In this document: positions 33,001 through 42,974 of the stretch, piece by piece
Layout: each line of letters starts with the position of its first letter
Numbering within the stretch: the stretch's first letter is position 1
NCBI RefSeq assembly: GCF_000372725.1
Contig: NW_005196755.1
Location: 201,969 to 265,968, forward strand
DNA from: Emiliania huxleyi CCMP1516
Taxonomy: Eukaryota; Haptophyta; Isochrysidales; Noelaerhabdaceae
Direction: 5' to 3'
DNA: 64,000 bases
Program-made: the position numbers and the translations under genes
Notes under the pieces: generated by a model
Seen by the model: the letters and a program-made list of their open reading frames with translations, nothing else
Told to the model about the DNA's origin: nothing
Databases searched by the model: none

Positions 33001-33274
33001 GGTTCCGACCGTTCGGGTGTGCGGCGAGGCGGGTGGCGGGCTGCTGCCGGGTGTGCTGGGCGGTGCTGCGGAGAGCGAGCGGCGCACCGAGGTCGTCTGG
33101 CAGGCCAAAGTAGTCGAGCCAAGAGGTGTTGGGATTGTTTGTGGCGCCGGAGAGGAGGAACCGCGCCGCCGACGCCTCGCCCGTAGAGGCGCCGCCAGCG
33201 GAGCTGCCATTCATCGGCGAGGGGCTAGCCAGCGGCGCCGGAGGCAAGTCTGGCGGATTTTTTCTTTTTGGCAT
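26439..33274 (-). CDS. VPS54: VPS54, GARP complex subunit (retrograde transport to the Golgi)
   Basis: Vps54 tethers endosome-derived vesicles at the trans-Golgi with Vps51/52/53. The gene is split into many exons. ATG 33274 starts [15 protein letters not shown], followed by [13 protein letters not shown]. The N-terminal Vps54 domain shows [20 protein letters not shown] and [14 protein letters not shown] (near 32500-32370) and [20 protein letters not shown] then [10 protein letters not shown] (near 31870). The middle has [17 protein letters not shown]. The C-terminal domain has [17 protein letters not shown] (near 29180), [20 protein letters not shown] then [15 protein letters not shown] (28820-28690), [17 protein letters not shown] (near 27820) and [17 protein letters not shown], and ends [19 protein letters not shown] before the stop at 26439. 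Introns hold long minisatellites, an N gap and several introner families, and many are flanked by duplicated exon pieces. Confidence 0.9.
27590..27775 (-). repeat. (GGGGAGATAT)n intron minisatellite in VPS54
   Basis: Units of GGGGAGATATG and GGGGAGATGTG surround copies of neighbouring exon sequence. The same unit fills introns at 2030-2210, 11535-11606, 48645-49125 and 52485-52515 in other genes. Confidence 0.75.
27885..28507 (-). repeat. CTGCATCTGCGTCT minisatellite in a VPS54 intron
   Basis: About 620 bp of CTGCATCTGCGTCT units mixed with CATCTG hexamers. It lies between the exons coding for QVLMAGAM and [11 protein letters not shown], so it is intronic, although it leaves every frame open for over 200 codons. 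Confidence 0.9.
28520..28645 (-). repeat. CATCTCGGCT 10-bp tandem array
   Basis: Eleven to twelve near-perfect CATCTCGGCT units in the same VPS54 intron. Confidence 0.9.
28833..28990 (-). repeat. Two tandem copies of a palindromic introner with its exon boundary
   Basis: A 65-bp unit is repeated twice, followed by a third copy of its exon part. The exon part includes CGAGCCGACCACCTTGTACC; the insert is CCTAATCAATTACTCCATTA then TGGTAATCAAGTAATTAGG, an inverted repeat. On the minus strand each insert ends in TTAG before GCGCGGGGTACAAGG. Confidence 0.9.
29232..29409 (-). repeat. Introner family C copy in VPS54
   Basis: Minus-strand order: CGCTCGAGCGGAC, CGTACTGG, CGTATTCCGCC, GTACTCGCAGC, GCTGCTCCGAAGGCAC, ending in GCGCACGTAG. 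This matches the order of motifs in the copies at 11757-11938 and 44313-44492. Confidence 0.75.
29410..29578 (-). repeat. GGCTCTAGGCTCT 12-13-bp tandem array
   Basis: About thirteen units of CTCTGGCTCTAGG in a VPS54 intron next to the family C introner. Confidence 0.9.
29595..29685 (-). repeat. Palindromic introner with duplicated exon boundary
   Basis: GTCSACGAATGCCTTCGCCT occurs on both sides of an inverted-repeat insert (CTAACTCATTCCTCCACTAC ... GTAGTGAATGAGTAG). Confidence 0.8.
29826..29930 (-). repeat. R2 repeat, diverged, inside VPS54
   Basis: It shares TAGACGTCTCCACAC and GTGGTGGGGCAAGG with R2 at 25827-25945 but has lost the pentamer tail. Confidence 0.55.
29950..30080. repeat. (GT)n microsatellite ending at a gap
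   Basis: Long GT run next to the N gap, probably the cause of the assembly break. Confidence 0.95.
30081..30180. other. Assembly gap (100 N)
   Basis: Fixed-size gap within VPS54; true size is unknown. Confidence 1.
30187..30290 (-). repeat. Palindromic introner with ~18-nt flanking duplication
   Basis: GAAGGTATCTCGCGTACC and GGAGGTATCTCGCGTACC flank CTAATGATCAAGTAACTCGG ... CTAATGACTAATGATTAGG. Confidence 0.75.
31183..31455 (-). repeat. Intron array with six copies of an exon boundary
   Basis: CACCAGCCRGACATCTCCCC recurs at about 31183, 31215, 31275, 31337, 31390 and 31440 with (CCCCACAATCT)n between. On the minus strand this repeats the edge of a coding segment (GACGTCCGGCTGGTGCGAGA). Confidence 0.7.
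32085..32140 (-). repeat. TGTTCACA hairpin introner (family B)
   Basis: GCTCACAGCGGCAGCTGTGA followed by AGAGGCGCCGTTCACAGC forms a hairpin flanked by repeated CTGCCGCACGCCCGCCTCG. Similar inserts lie at 31515-31565, 32512-32562, 38880-38970 and 49660-49700. Confidence 0.65.
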
Positions 33275-33306
33275 GATTTCTTTTTCGCGTCGGCTTTTTC
33301 TTTTCG

Positions 33307-33473
<167 letters not shown>

Positions 33474-33630
33474 GATTGATGGGAAGGCGAAACACAGTCC
33501 GACCAACGACTGGGACACCATCGCGGTATCGGTGGACGCTAGACGGGCGATGACGGTCACACAGGAGCGACACACAGAACCACAAGACAAGACACTCAGC
33601 CAACGGGGCGGCTGCCACACATCCTGAGCG
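33474..33630 (-). repeat. Dispersed repeat R1, longest copy
   Basis: Reverse complement of 4816-4944 with few mismatches. It also includes the 5' part GATGTGTGGCAGCCGC that is shared with 3980-4140. Confidence 0.85.
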
Positions 33631-33827
33631 AACTTCCCTAGTCACCCGCGGCCGGACTCCATCCGGCACGCGTCGCTGGGCGCTCAGAGCTGCGTCCCCT
33701 GCTCGCCACCCCGACGCCCAAGGCGCCCGAGTGAACGACAGGCGGCACGCGAAGACTGGTTGCAATCCCGCCGACCGCCAGGCCGCGGGATGATGTGTGC
33801 GTGGTCATGTAGTGGGTCTCGTGTGTG

Positions 33828-34065
<238 letters not shown>

Positions 34066-34325
34066 CTCAACCTTCTGTACTCCTTTCTTAAGATTTTAGA
34101 ATTCTTCTTTTCGTTTTTGAGAAGGTCTATGAGACGGGGCATGCAACGGTAAAATGCCGCCGGTCCCAACTCGTCCGTCCAGGTGCTTTGCGCCGCCTGT
34201 GCGGGCAATTGCGTCGCACACCCTGGAGCGCTGGCGGTAGTTTTGGCTACTCCTGCCGCTCCCACTGGCGGGGCTGCCCTCACTAGCTCTCCTTCACTGG
34301 CGCCTCATTAGCTCTCATCGATGCG

Positions 34326-36991
34326 ATGCGGGCTGCCTTGCGCAAAACCTCATTTATGAGCGACCGTGAGCGGGCCGCGTTGAAGGCGGAGCTGCGGTCC
34401 GAACTGCACGACTCGCTCAAGCAGCAGATCGTGCAGGAGCTCAGCAGCCAGCCGAGCAGCAGCTCTTGTCAGCACGTGTGTGAGGAGACTCCTCCTGGCG
34501 ATCCTCCTGCTGCAGAAGAGAAAGCTACTGCCGAGCTCGAGATCAACAGCCGGGAAATGCAAGGCAGCATGTGGGACGTCCTCCTTTTCGTCGGCGCTTC
34601 GTGCTTCTCTCGTGTGGATTCCGCCGTTCTGGCGCTGCTCTTCTTGATAAACGTGGCGGTACAGTCCCTGTTCATCTACGGCTTGCTCAATCCCGACCTA
34701 AAGCTCACCGAGCCCAAGATCAACCATCATACCATCGAGCTGCTGCGCACCTGGCGCGAGACGTCGGCACATGACTACAGATATTACAATGCAGCGACGA
34801 AGCAGACGCTTGTCTCTCGCGTGTGTGCAAAGGATGGCAGCCTGAACGAGGGTGCAAGCCAAGTGAGCGTCATCTCCGACCTCGACGGCTACCTCGGAGC
34901 GGATTTCGACGGCAGCGGCGTCTCAACGGGCTCGCTCATGTGCATGATCGCCGTCCTTATCTGGCTTCTCACCATTGCAAGGGAGATCAACACCACCCTT
35001 GCGCTCGTGCGCGGTGTATTCGGCATCCCACGCGGGAGCACAAAAATCACGACGCGGCCGCTTACGGTGCACACGCTGGGATTTGGCCGGCGTTGGGCGA
35101 TGATTTTCGTCCAGAGCTGGCGCCTCGCAATTGCCGCCTTGATGCTCTACTATGGAAGCCTTTACATCATCTACACAAGCTCGGTGGAGAACTTGCTGCT
35201 GAATGCGGTCGCGCTCGAGATCGTCATCTCCGTAGACGAGATCGTGTTCGAGGCTCTCTCGCCGAGGCAAGTCAAGAAGATGGTGAGCAACGCGAATGGC
35301 CTCCCTTTGTCCTCGGTGAGGTTGCAGAGTTGCGATGTCGGAGCTGCCTGCACGCTCGCCGTGGCCGCCTCAATGCTGGCGTACTTTACCGCCAACTACA
35401 TCATCCCGCAGCAAGACGAGTTTCTGGCCGCCAAGGATGCTATTTGTGCCGGCGACCGTGATTTCGTCACCCTTGTAGACGGTGCAGGCGTGATGGTGTG
35501 GAGCTACCCGGGCGGCGTCGACACAGCGAGCCTGAACATACGGAACTACCCCCACGGGGCGCACTACCGGCAGGCCGAAGCTGACATGGAGGCAGAGCAC
35601 ACGCCGACGAGACTAACCACGCCGCTTCTGACCAAGGAGAGCGTGTCCCTTGGCGTTCGCTGCACTAGTACTCACTCGGCGCTCACCTCCGTGCCATGCA
35701 CCTGTAGGTGCTCCTGCGACAGCACGGCCGCGACTGCTTCCGCAAGGAACGGTGTGGAGTCGCACCTGTAGGTGCTCCTGCGACAGCACGGCCGCGACTA
35801 CTTCCGCAAGGAACGGTGTGGAGTCGACGTCTGCTACCAGCCCGCCACCGGTGCACTCGAGGGGGCGCTAGTGGCGCGTGAGGAGCGCAACGATTGCTGC
35901 CTCACGGCGCAGCACTTCGTGCCAGACGTCGACTCAGGGCGACTTTAGATCCACCATCACCAGCCCTCCCCATCCCTCCCGCCATCACCATCTCCATCGC
36001 ACCTTAGGAGCTTCTCCATACGAACAAAGACGCTTCAGTCCAGCGACGACGCGTTGATGCCCTACAACCCCTATTGCGCGGATTCAGTTGACATCCCGGC
36101 AGGGTATCAGCCGATCCTGACGTGAGGCCCAGCCCTCAGCATGCCCATGCGCCACGATTCCGTGGCCCTTCCACCATCGCGCTCACTCTGCCCGTCCCTC
36201 CGGCCCATAGATCTGCTCTCGGCGAAGCAATCAACACTGTGACTGACTACGAGCAGTGCCCAGAGGCGGAGGACGCTCACCACCACTCTCAGCAGCAAGG
36301 GCACGTCAGGGGGTGTCCGCTCAAAGCCTCGCTCTGCCACAACTTCACGTGCGTCCAGCCCAGCTGCAGATTGGCACAAAAGTACTGCCACAGCAGTTCG
36401 TCCGCTGGCGTGCGCGCCCGCCAGCTCTGCCCTATCACCTGCGAGTGCGACGATCCTTTGAGTCCCCTCGCGCTGTTTGCTTCGAACAACGGCTGTCCGT
36501 CGACATGCCTCCAGTCGGGTGCTTACCTCAAACGCATTGCCCGCATGCCATGTGAGGACGCCGCGCGCGATGACCCCCAGTTCAACGCCTTTCTCGACAG
36601 CTGGGACGAGGCGCGGCTGAGCTGGGCAAGCGACTGGAACTGGACGGCGAGCACTTATGTCGCCGGCTTCCGGTCGCTAGGGTGCGCATACCTTAGCGAC
36701 GTGGTGGCGGTGCAAGCGAGGGTGGCCGCCGGCGAAGGCGCCTTTACGCCGTATCCCGTTTTCATGAATTTGTGCGTGGCTGGCGCGAGCATCTACCCCC
36801 TCAAACCCCTCTCCTACTTTTGCCCCGTCGCGTGCGGCTGTCACGCGGGGGACCCCCACTGCCCCCAGTCGTGCCCAGCTCGCACCGAGACGACGCCGCT
36901 TTGCCCAGCGTATCAGCGCGACCAGCTCATGAACTTTCTGAGCGACGGGGAGACGTGCCCAGTGCAGCCCGTCAACCGATTTTTGTCGTGA
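34326..36991 (+). CDS. Polytopic membrane protein with Cys-rich C-terminal region
   Basis: Not assigned to a named family. Exon 1 (34326-35654) encodes a helical N-terminus, a likely TM helix (VLALLFLINVAVQSLFIYGL), an extracellular-like loop, then TM helices around MCMIAVLIWLLTIAREI, AIAALMLYYGSLYIIYTSSV and VGAACTLAVAASMLAYFTAN. Exons 2 (from 35772 to 35938), 3 (36008-36121) and 4 (36211-36991) encode a secreted-type region with many Cys (CPLKASLCHNFTCVQPSC, CPITCECDD, CPVACGCHAGDPHCPQSC). Phases agree at each junction. Intron 2 is GC-AG; introns 1 and 3 are GT-AG. Similar membrane/Cys-rich proteins are common in dinoflagellates and haptophytes (from memory, not checked). A channel or receptor-like role is possible but unproven. 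Intron 1 ends in a 64-bp tandem duplication (see 35698-35825). Confidence 0.75.
35698..35825 (+). repeat. 64-bp tandem duplication spanning a splice acceptor
   Basis: Two consecutive copies, one base apart in sequence, each contain GCACCTGTAG then GTGCTCCTGCGACAGCACGG. The unit is not a multiple of three, so only splicing to the second acceptor (exon from 35772) keeps the frame. Confidence 0.9.
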
Positions 36992-37461
36992 GCGCCGTCC
37001 GTGCCTGATTCTCAGGGCCTAGGGGTTAGAGTACGGCTTGCGGAAGTCAGTAGGGGTACCGTGGCGTCGCCGTGGTGGCCCACCGCCGCATGCACAGGCG
37101 CCGCGTTTTTTTTCTGTTTCGCGTTTTTCTTGGTTCACATGCACACACATGCACATGCACATGTGTGCAGTTGTGAGTTGAAGGGCTGGCGAGGGTACGG
37201 AGACCACGCACCTGCTCTTCACAGCTCAGAGCTTTGCCTGGCGGGCAGAGCAACCATGCCGTGCAGTGACCAGTCGTGGAGAGCGAAAAGCACACCATCA
37301 TAATGTGCTGAAGCAAGGCAAAGCTTGCGTTGTGAATCGGCTTTAAAAAAAGCAAGGGAAAGCGACCGTGCGTCCCCTTTTTCCAGAGACGGATATCCGC
37401 CCCTGAAAAGCGAAGCGTGGACTCAGTCTCACCAGGTTGAAGGGTACCGCCTCTGTTCCGT
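36992..37461. other. Convergent spacer
   Basis: It holds TTTTTTTTCTGTTTCGCG near 37109 and ACATGCACACACATGCACAT near 37138. No gene seen. Confidence 0.5.
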
Positions 37462-39596
37462 TCACACCACAATGCGTAGCGTGCTCCCCGGCTCGGCCCC
37501 CGGCGGGCAGATCACCTGCACCGCACCTCCGCCCGGGAGGGTAGCCACGAACACCGTGCCGGGAGTAACTCCGTCGGGCACCACAACCTGCAGCGCCTAT
37601 CCGCAGCAATGTGTGTGAACGGACGCGGACGGCACCACCCCATCCTGCCGCGGCGGGCGGCGCCGGCTCGGGGGACGGCGGCGGCGGCGGCGGCGGCGGC
37701 TGCTGCTGCTGCGGCTGCTGCGGCGGCGGCGGCGGCGGCGGCGGCGGAAACGGCGGAAACGGCTCGAGCTGCGGTGGGCTTGCCGACGGCGGACGGGGCG
37801 GCGCCAGCTCGGCCGTCAGCTCGCCCCTCTCGCGCCTCCGCTCCTCCTCGAGCGAGTCTCGTCCCGCCTATTCCCACACCGTGCGCTGTGAACTGACCCT
37901 GCTCACACGCCTGCGAGAGTGCTGTTCGTTGCTCTTCCCGATGCCCTTCTCTCGCGAGTGGCTATCTGTGTGCCTGTGTGTGCTCCTCTCACTGCAACCG
38001 TCTCCCCGCCCAGCTATGGATCGGTCCTCCTCAACGTCCGGTGTCCGGTCACTCTCGTCAGACGGTGTGTCTTCATCTCTCACTCTTCTCTGTCCCGCCT
38101 CCAGCGCCGCACGGATATTGCGCGTGTAGAGCGAGGACGACTTTCGCCGTCGCTCGGCCGCCTAGGACTAGTTGTCGATTCATTACGAATTCGCTGATTG
38201 AGACGGTGCTCGCGCGGTAGCTCGGCCGCCTCGAGCTGGCGCGCCCAGAGCACGTTGATCAGCGCGTGCGGGCTGCGGCGCTGGTAGGACCCCGCCCACC
38301 GCAAGTCGCTCTCTGAGCTGCTCGCCTGACGAGAGTAAATCACTCCGTGACTTGACCAGCGACCCCGCCCGCCGCGACTCGCTGCCCGCGCTGTGCTCGC
38401 CGCCAAAACGGCGTCGTGCTCGCGCAAGTACCGCCGCAGCTTGGAGGGAGAGTGCATGTGGCCGAACCGGTGGCGCGCCAGCCACGCGTCACTCGGCGTC
38501 TCGTACTGCGGGTGGAAGCAGACGATGCCTGCCTCGATCAACCTCGGGTGAGACCTCGGCGCTTGAGCGACCACTGCGGGCGGGGATCGCAGGACGGCGC
38601 CGAGTGTGCGTCCCAGCCCCGCCGCCAGCACCGACGCCTCGAGGAGCGGGAAGACGGTCCTGTGCCACTCGCCCCACCTGCGACCAAAGTAGCAGTGGCA
38701 AGCGAAGAGTAGCAGCGGATGGACTGTTACTGACACCACTCCGCCCCGCCTGTCGTCCCACGACGGCGCGGACAGCACGATCGACGAGACGCCCTCCTCC
38801 CCGCCCTCGGCCATGCCGCACGCGGCGGCCCAGAAGTCGACGAGCAGCGAAGCCACCTATCCGCGACCCACACCGCCGTGAACAGACGCTGCGCGCCGAC
38901 GCCACAGGCTCGAACACCAGCCAAGGCGCCTGTTCACACCCTCGCATGAGTGGTCGCCGTTCAGCGGCTGAATTGTACGATAAACAGCGCGGGCAGCACC
39001 GAGCCGGCCTCGCTGTGCGCGTAGGCGATCGGCGCGGGACGGACGCCGAACGACTCGAGCCCGGAGCCGGAGACCTCTGCCGACGCCGTGTACGGGCAGA
39101 ACCGCAGGCCGAGCGGGCTGAGCGTGCGACGCACCCACGCCGCGGTACGCGATCTAGCGAGCTCCTCCGGAGGCAAGGCAATCGCGGAGGCGGCGGCGGT
39201 GGCTGCCGCGGCGGTGGCGGCGGGCGGCGGCTCCTCGCTGGCGGCGGTCCTCCTCAGTCCTCGCACGGGAGCGTCGCCTGGAAGCGGCGCGAAGCCGCGC
39301 TCGGAGGGAGGAAGCAGCTCCTGCATCTCGAGCAGATCTGACAGCGCGCGCTGGTCCGCCGCCGGCAGCGCCAACGTGCCGCTGCCCTCCGACAGCCAGC
39401 GCCAAAACGCGTACTGCTGCCGGCCTCCACGCGGCTCGCCACACCAAGAGAGGCTGGCGTCGCTCTCGGCGGCGAGCCAGCGCTCTGTTGCAAGGCGGCC
39501 GATTGGAGAAACCCTGAGCGGCGCGGGCAGCAGGCCAGCCGTCGCGAGCGTCAGCTCCAGACGAGGCCGCCGGCTCTCGAGGTTGGACACAGACAA
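37462..39596 (-). CDS. DUF1415-like protein fused to a Pro/Gln-rich linker and a VPDGVTPG module
   Basis: The N-terminal and central part resembles the DUF1415 family, whose function is unknown. Seen: LGLRFCPYTASAEVSG, APIAYAHSEAG, then SSIVLSAPSWDD, VFPLLEASVLAAGLG, VCFHPQYETPSDAW, QRRSPHALINVLWARQLEAA. Resolved 3' exons: 38401-38856 (with internal introns), 38230-38325, 38099-38161, 37664-37867, 37462-37596. All these junctions are GC-AG, and the exon lengths keep frame. The last two exons add SLEEERRRERGELTAE, a run of Pro and Gln, and ALQVVVPDGVTPGTVFVATL then PGGGAVQVICPPGAEPGS, a repeat-like beta module. The 5' end is unclear: the frame opens at TTG 39596 without an ATG, so a short first exon is likely. 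It shares a ~200-bp divergent region with the RING gene. Confidence 0.72.
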
Positions 39597-39799
39597 AATT
39601 CTTTTTTCGCGCGCATCATCCTGTCTTACCCATCACCTTTGCAGTCCCAGTCCCGTACCCGGTGTCGTGCTGGCCGGGTCTTGCAAGCAAACCGACGCGC
39701 GTCGAAACCGCACGCGCTCGAGCTGCGGAGTGGTTCGCTCGCGCTTGCTCGTAATCTGGCCTTCTGGCTCACCAGCGCTGTCTCCCACCAACCTCCAGC
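39597..39799. promoter_or_regulatory. Bidirectional promoter region with partial R4
   Basis: About 200 bp between divergent genes. It contains AAAATTCTTTTTTCGCGCGC at 39596-39615 and the R4-like CCAGTCCCGTACCCGGTGTC at 39646-39665. Promoter role is inferred from position. Confidence 0.4.
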
Positions 39800-41839
39800 A
39801 TGGCCATGCATGACGAGGACGACGGCTTGTGCGTGCTCTGCTACGCGCAGCCTCGCGTGCTCCGCTATCGCCCGTGCGGCCACTGCGTGGCGTGCGAGCG
39901 CTGCGCCATCCGGCACGTGCTCGCACAGCTTCAGGCGGGCGAACTGCGGCCGCGCTGCTCGCACGGCTGCGGCGCGGAGATTGTGGATGTCTTGCGGGTC
40001 GAGCGGGCCGACCCGCCGATCTTTGAGCGCGACGAGGGCAACGCAAGCTGTCAGCCGGGCGCGCACAGCCTCGAGGCCTTCCTCGAGCGCGCGGCGCAGA
40101 AGGTCCTCCGCTGCAGCGTGGCGCAGGACGCGAGCCAGGCGTGGCTGCGCCTGCGCGAGGCGGCCGGCGCGCGGCGGCAGCTCGCCTTCTTCGAGGCGGT
40201 CGAGGCGGGCGACCTCGACGGCTGCGTCGCGCTGCGTCGCGCGGGCGCGTCGGTGAGCGCCGCCGACCGCCAGCAGCTCCAGCCGCTGCACATCTGCGCG
40301 CAGCTCGGCCTGGTCGAGCTCGCCCGCTGGCTGGTGTCGGAGGGAGCGGCGGTCGGCGCGGTCGCGAACGGGCAGGTCGCGCTGCACTTTGCGTGCGTGC
40401 ACGGCGAGCTTGTCTTTGCGCAGTGGCTGGCGGAGGAGGGCGCGGACGTGCACTGCCGCGCAGACAACGGCGCGGCGCCGCTGCACGGCGCGTGCCAGGA
40501 GGGGCACCTCGAGGTTGCGCGCTGGCTGCTCGACGCCGGCGCCGCGGTCGACCCGCCCGACGAGGACGGCTCTGTCCCGCTGCACGCCGCATGCCAGGAG
40601 GGGCACGCCGAGGCGGCTCTGCCCCCGCACCACGCCCCTCCCCCTGCCCCCGCTCTCTATCCCCGCCGCCCACCCGCACTCGCCTCTCGCCATCGCCCAC
40701 CCCACCGCCGTTCGGATGGCTCCAGACGACGAGCGTGACACGATTGCGAGCGTGATGACACGATGCGAGCGTGACACGATTGCGAGCGTGACACGACTGC
40801 GGTAGGTGGCGCAGCTGCTCCGCGAGCGCGGCGCCGACCTGGCCGCCGCCGATCTGGACGGCCGCACTGCGCTGCACTTCGCAAGCGTCAACGGGCACCT
40901 CGAGGCGGGATGCCTTGCCCGCAATGCCTCAGACAGCCCCGAGAGCGCATGCCTTGCCAGGGCAGTGCGCCGGCTTCTGTCGCGCGCCTCTGTCGCGCGG
41001 GGCGGTGCGTGCCCTCCTGCTAGCCAGCGCACGCCCTTCCCTCCCTTGGCAGGTCGCTCGGTGGCTGGTTGGCGAGGGCGTCGCGGCGGACTCGCGCGAT
41101 GCGATGGGCAGGCGAGCGCTCGATGACACCGTGCCTTGTCGATGACTGATGACTGCTTACTTGCTCGTGCTGGGGCAGGCGAGCGCTCGACTACGCCTGC
41201 TTCAGCGGGCACACGGCGGTGGCGCGGTACTTGTGCGGCTTGGCGAGCGGCGCGTGCCGGACGGAGACGGAGCTGCGGCTGGTGCTGCGACACCCGCGCC
41301 TCAAGCTCGAGCAGTACACCGAGAGGCGCACAGCGCCGAGACGCGCGGAGATGTGCCGAGATGCGCCGAGATGTGCTGAGATGCGCGGAGATGTGCCGAT
41401 ATGCGCCGAGATGCGCCCCAAGATGCGCCGAGATGTGCCGAGATGCGCCGAGATGTCGCACACCGAGAGGCGCAGGCACGTCTGCTCACTTGCGCGCACC
41501 GGGCCTTTCACATCCGCATGCCGTGGGGCTCCTGCCTGTGCCATGGCCGTGGAGAGAGGAGAGGGGTCGCCAAGCAGTCGCCCCACCCGCAGCGTGTGGA
41601 GGCGTTCGCCTTGCCTTAGGCTCGTGGAGGGAGGCTACTGCATCTCGGCCCTGCAGAGGCTCGCGGCCACCGAGCTGAGAGCGGTGGGGATCGAGGGCGG
41701 GGCGATGAAGCAGGGGCACGCTGCCAGGCTCGCGAAGCACTTTCACGAGGCGGTGGAAGAGGTGGCGGGCAGCGCCGTCGCTTCGCTCGGCGAGGGGATA
41801 TTCACCGGGTTCTCCCTCGATAGGACTGAAGGGGGATGA
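39800..41839 (+). CDS. RING-finger, ankyrin-repeat, SAM-domain protein (putative E3 ubiquitin ligase)
   Basis: Five exons (39800-40612, 40806-40904, 41053-41111, 41179-41325, 41620-41839) give 445 residues in one frame. All four introns are GC-AG. Residues about 10-60 are a C3HC4-type RING (CVLCYAQPRVLRYRPCGHCV then CERCAIRH, with a later RCSHGCGAEI). Ankyrin repeats follow (LQPLHICAQLGLVELARWLV, VALHFACVHGELVFAQWLAE, APLHGACQEGHLEVARWLLD, TALHFASVNGHLEVARWLVG and a fifth near ALDYACFSGHTAVARYL). The C-terminus looks like a SAM domain (LAATELRAVGIEGGAMKQGH). RING-ankyrin proteins usually ubiquitinate partners recognised by the ankyrins; this is inferred. The third intron (41112-41178) starts with GCGAGCGCTCGA, the same 12 bases that start the next exon. 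A remnant of R2 sits in intron 4. Confidence 0.88.
41513..41580 (+). repeat. R2 remnant in an intron
   Basis: GCATGCCGTGGGGCTCCTGC then CTGTG is the reverse complement of the conserved end of R2 (ACGGGCAGGAGCCCCACGGC). The rest is diverged. Confidence 0.5.
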
Positions 41840-41994
41840 TGGAGTGCCCTTGTCATCCGCAAGGCTTTTTTGCGTTTCTGGAAAGAAAGAAAAGGACGCG
41901 GGGGCAACTCGAGGGCAGGAAACCGGCCTGCGTTTCAGCTTTCACAAAGCCCGCTACTTCTTTCGTGTACCTCTGTGTGTTTTTTTATTTTTAG

Positions 41995-42060
41995 TGCCAG
42001 TGCGCGCCAGTCCCGTGCCACGTGTCGTGCGAGGAAAACAAATAAAATTCTTCTTTCGGC
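41995..42060 (+). repeat. Element R4
   Basis: GTGCGCGCCAGTCCCGTGCC then GTGTCGTGCGAGG and AAATAAAATTCTTCTTTCGG. This copy is not immediately before a recognised start. Confidence 0.7.
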
Positions 42061-42325
42061 CATTCTTCTTTCGCCACACGCGTGTGTGACTGTGAGTGAG
42101 TATTCTTGATACGAAACCACGACGACACACACAGACATATTGCATGTCATCATATCGATTATAGACCCCCAGAATTCAGCTTGAGCCCTTCCCGAAGGCG
42201 CTTTCCAATGCCTGCTGCAGGGCGGCGCGGTATTGCAGAGCGAGAGCGTGATCGGCAGGTAGACCCTTGGCCGGGTCGGGAGGGTGCACCTGAGAAAGTG
42301 TCCCTGAATGGCGGTGTTCGGACCT

Positions 42326-42602
42326 CGCTCCTCGGCTGTGAGGTCAGGACCTCTGTTCTCGTGAGGACCTCTGCTGTGAAGACCTCTCACAAGCAGGCCC
42401 AATCAATTGATTGGTGCTGGCTCTTACTAGGATCCCCTGTGCTCCGCGCTTGTCGCGTGTCGATCGTCTGCACAACGTGAACGTGAGCATGTGGACACGG
42501 CCAGTGTGAGACAGAGAGAGAGGGGCGGTGCGAGGCCCTCAGCTCTGCTATTGAGGACCTCTGCTGCACGAGGACCTCTTACTGTGAGGACCTCTCACGC
42601 TC
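42326..42602 (+). repeat. GAGGACCTCT palindromic motif cluster
   Basis: The self-complementary GAGGACCTC core recurs about eight times with CTGTGA or CTCAC between. A second cluster lies at 50980-51035. Confidence 0.7.
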
Positions 42603-42974
42603 TCGCTGGTAAGCCTCGGCGTGGCCACGCGCTCTGACCCCTGTGCCACGGCGCTCTCTCTGGCTTCGGCGGTCCACCATCTCGCTGCCTGCTTGCGTCT
42701 CGCGCTACCTCGCTCCATCCAGGACGACCGGGGAAGCGCGCGATCAGAGAAAGAACAAACACCGGTAGTTATAGAGATGAGGAATATGTTAACTACTGTC
42801 TGGCTATATGTGCGTGCTTTGCGGAAACTTTAGGTCATGCATGGCATCAGAAGTTTTATCTCTGGGCCACGACACACACACACACACACTGGCGCCCTTG
42901 GAAAATTCTTTTTGCGCACAAGTCCACAACAGACCGGCGCTACAGAAGCCGCAGCAAATCCGCCCGTGCCGCCG

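Larger units (their letters stand above)
41840..42974. other. Spacer with R4 and GAGGACCTCT repeats
   Basis: R4 at 41995-42060, GAGGACCTCT motifs at 42326-42602, CACACACACAC near 42868-42888, and GAAAATTCTTTTTGCGC at 42900-42916 before the glycosyltransferase start. No gene recognised. Confidence 0.5.
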
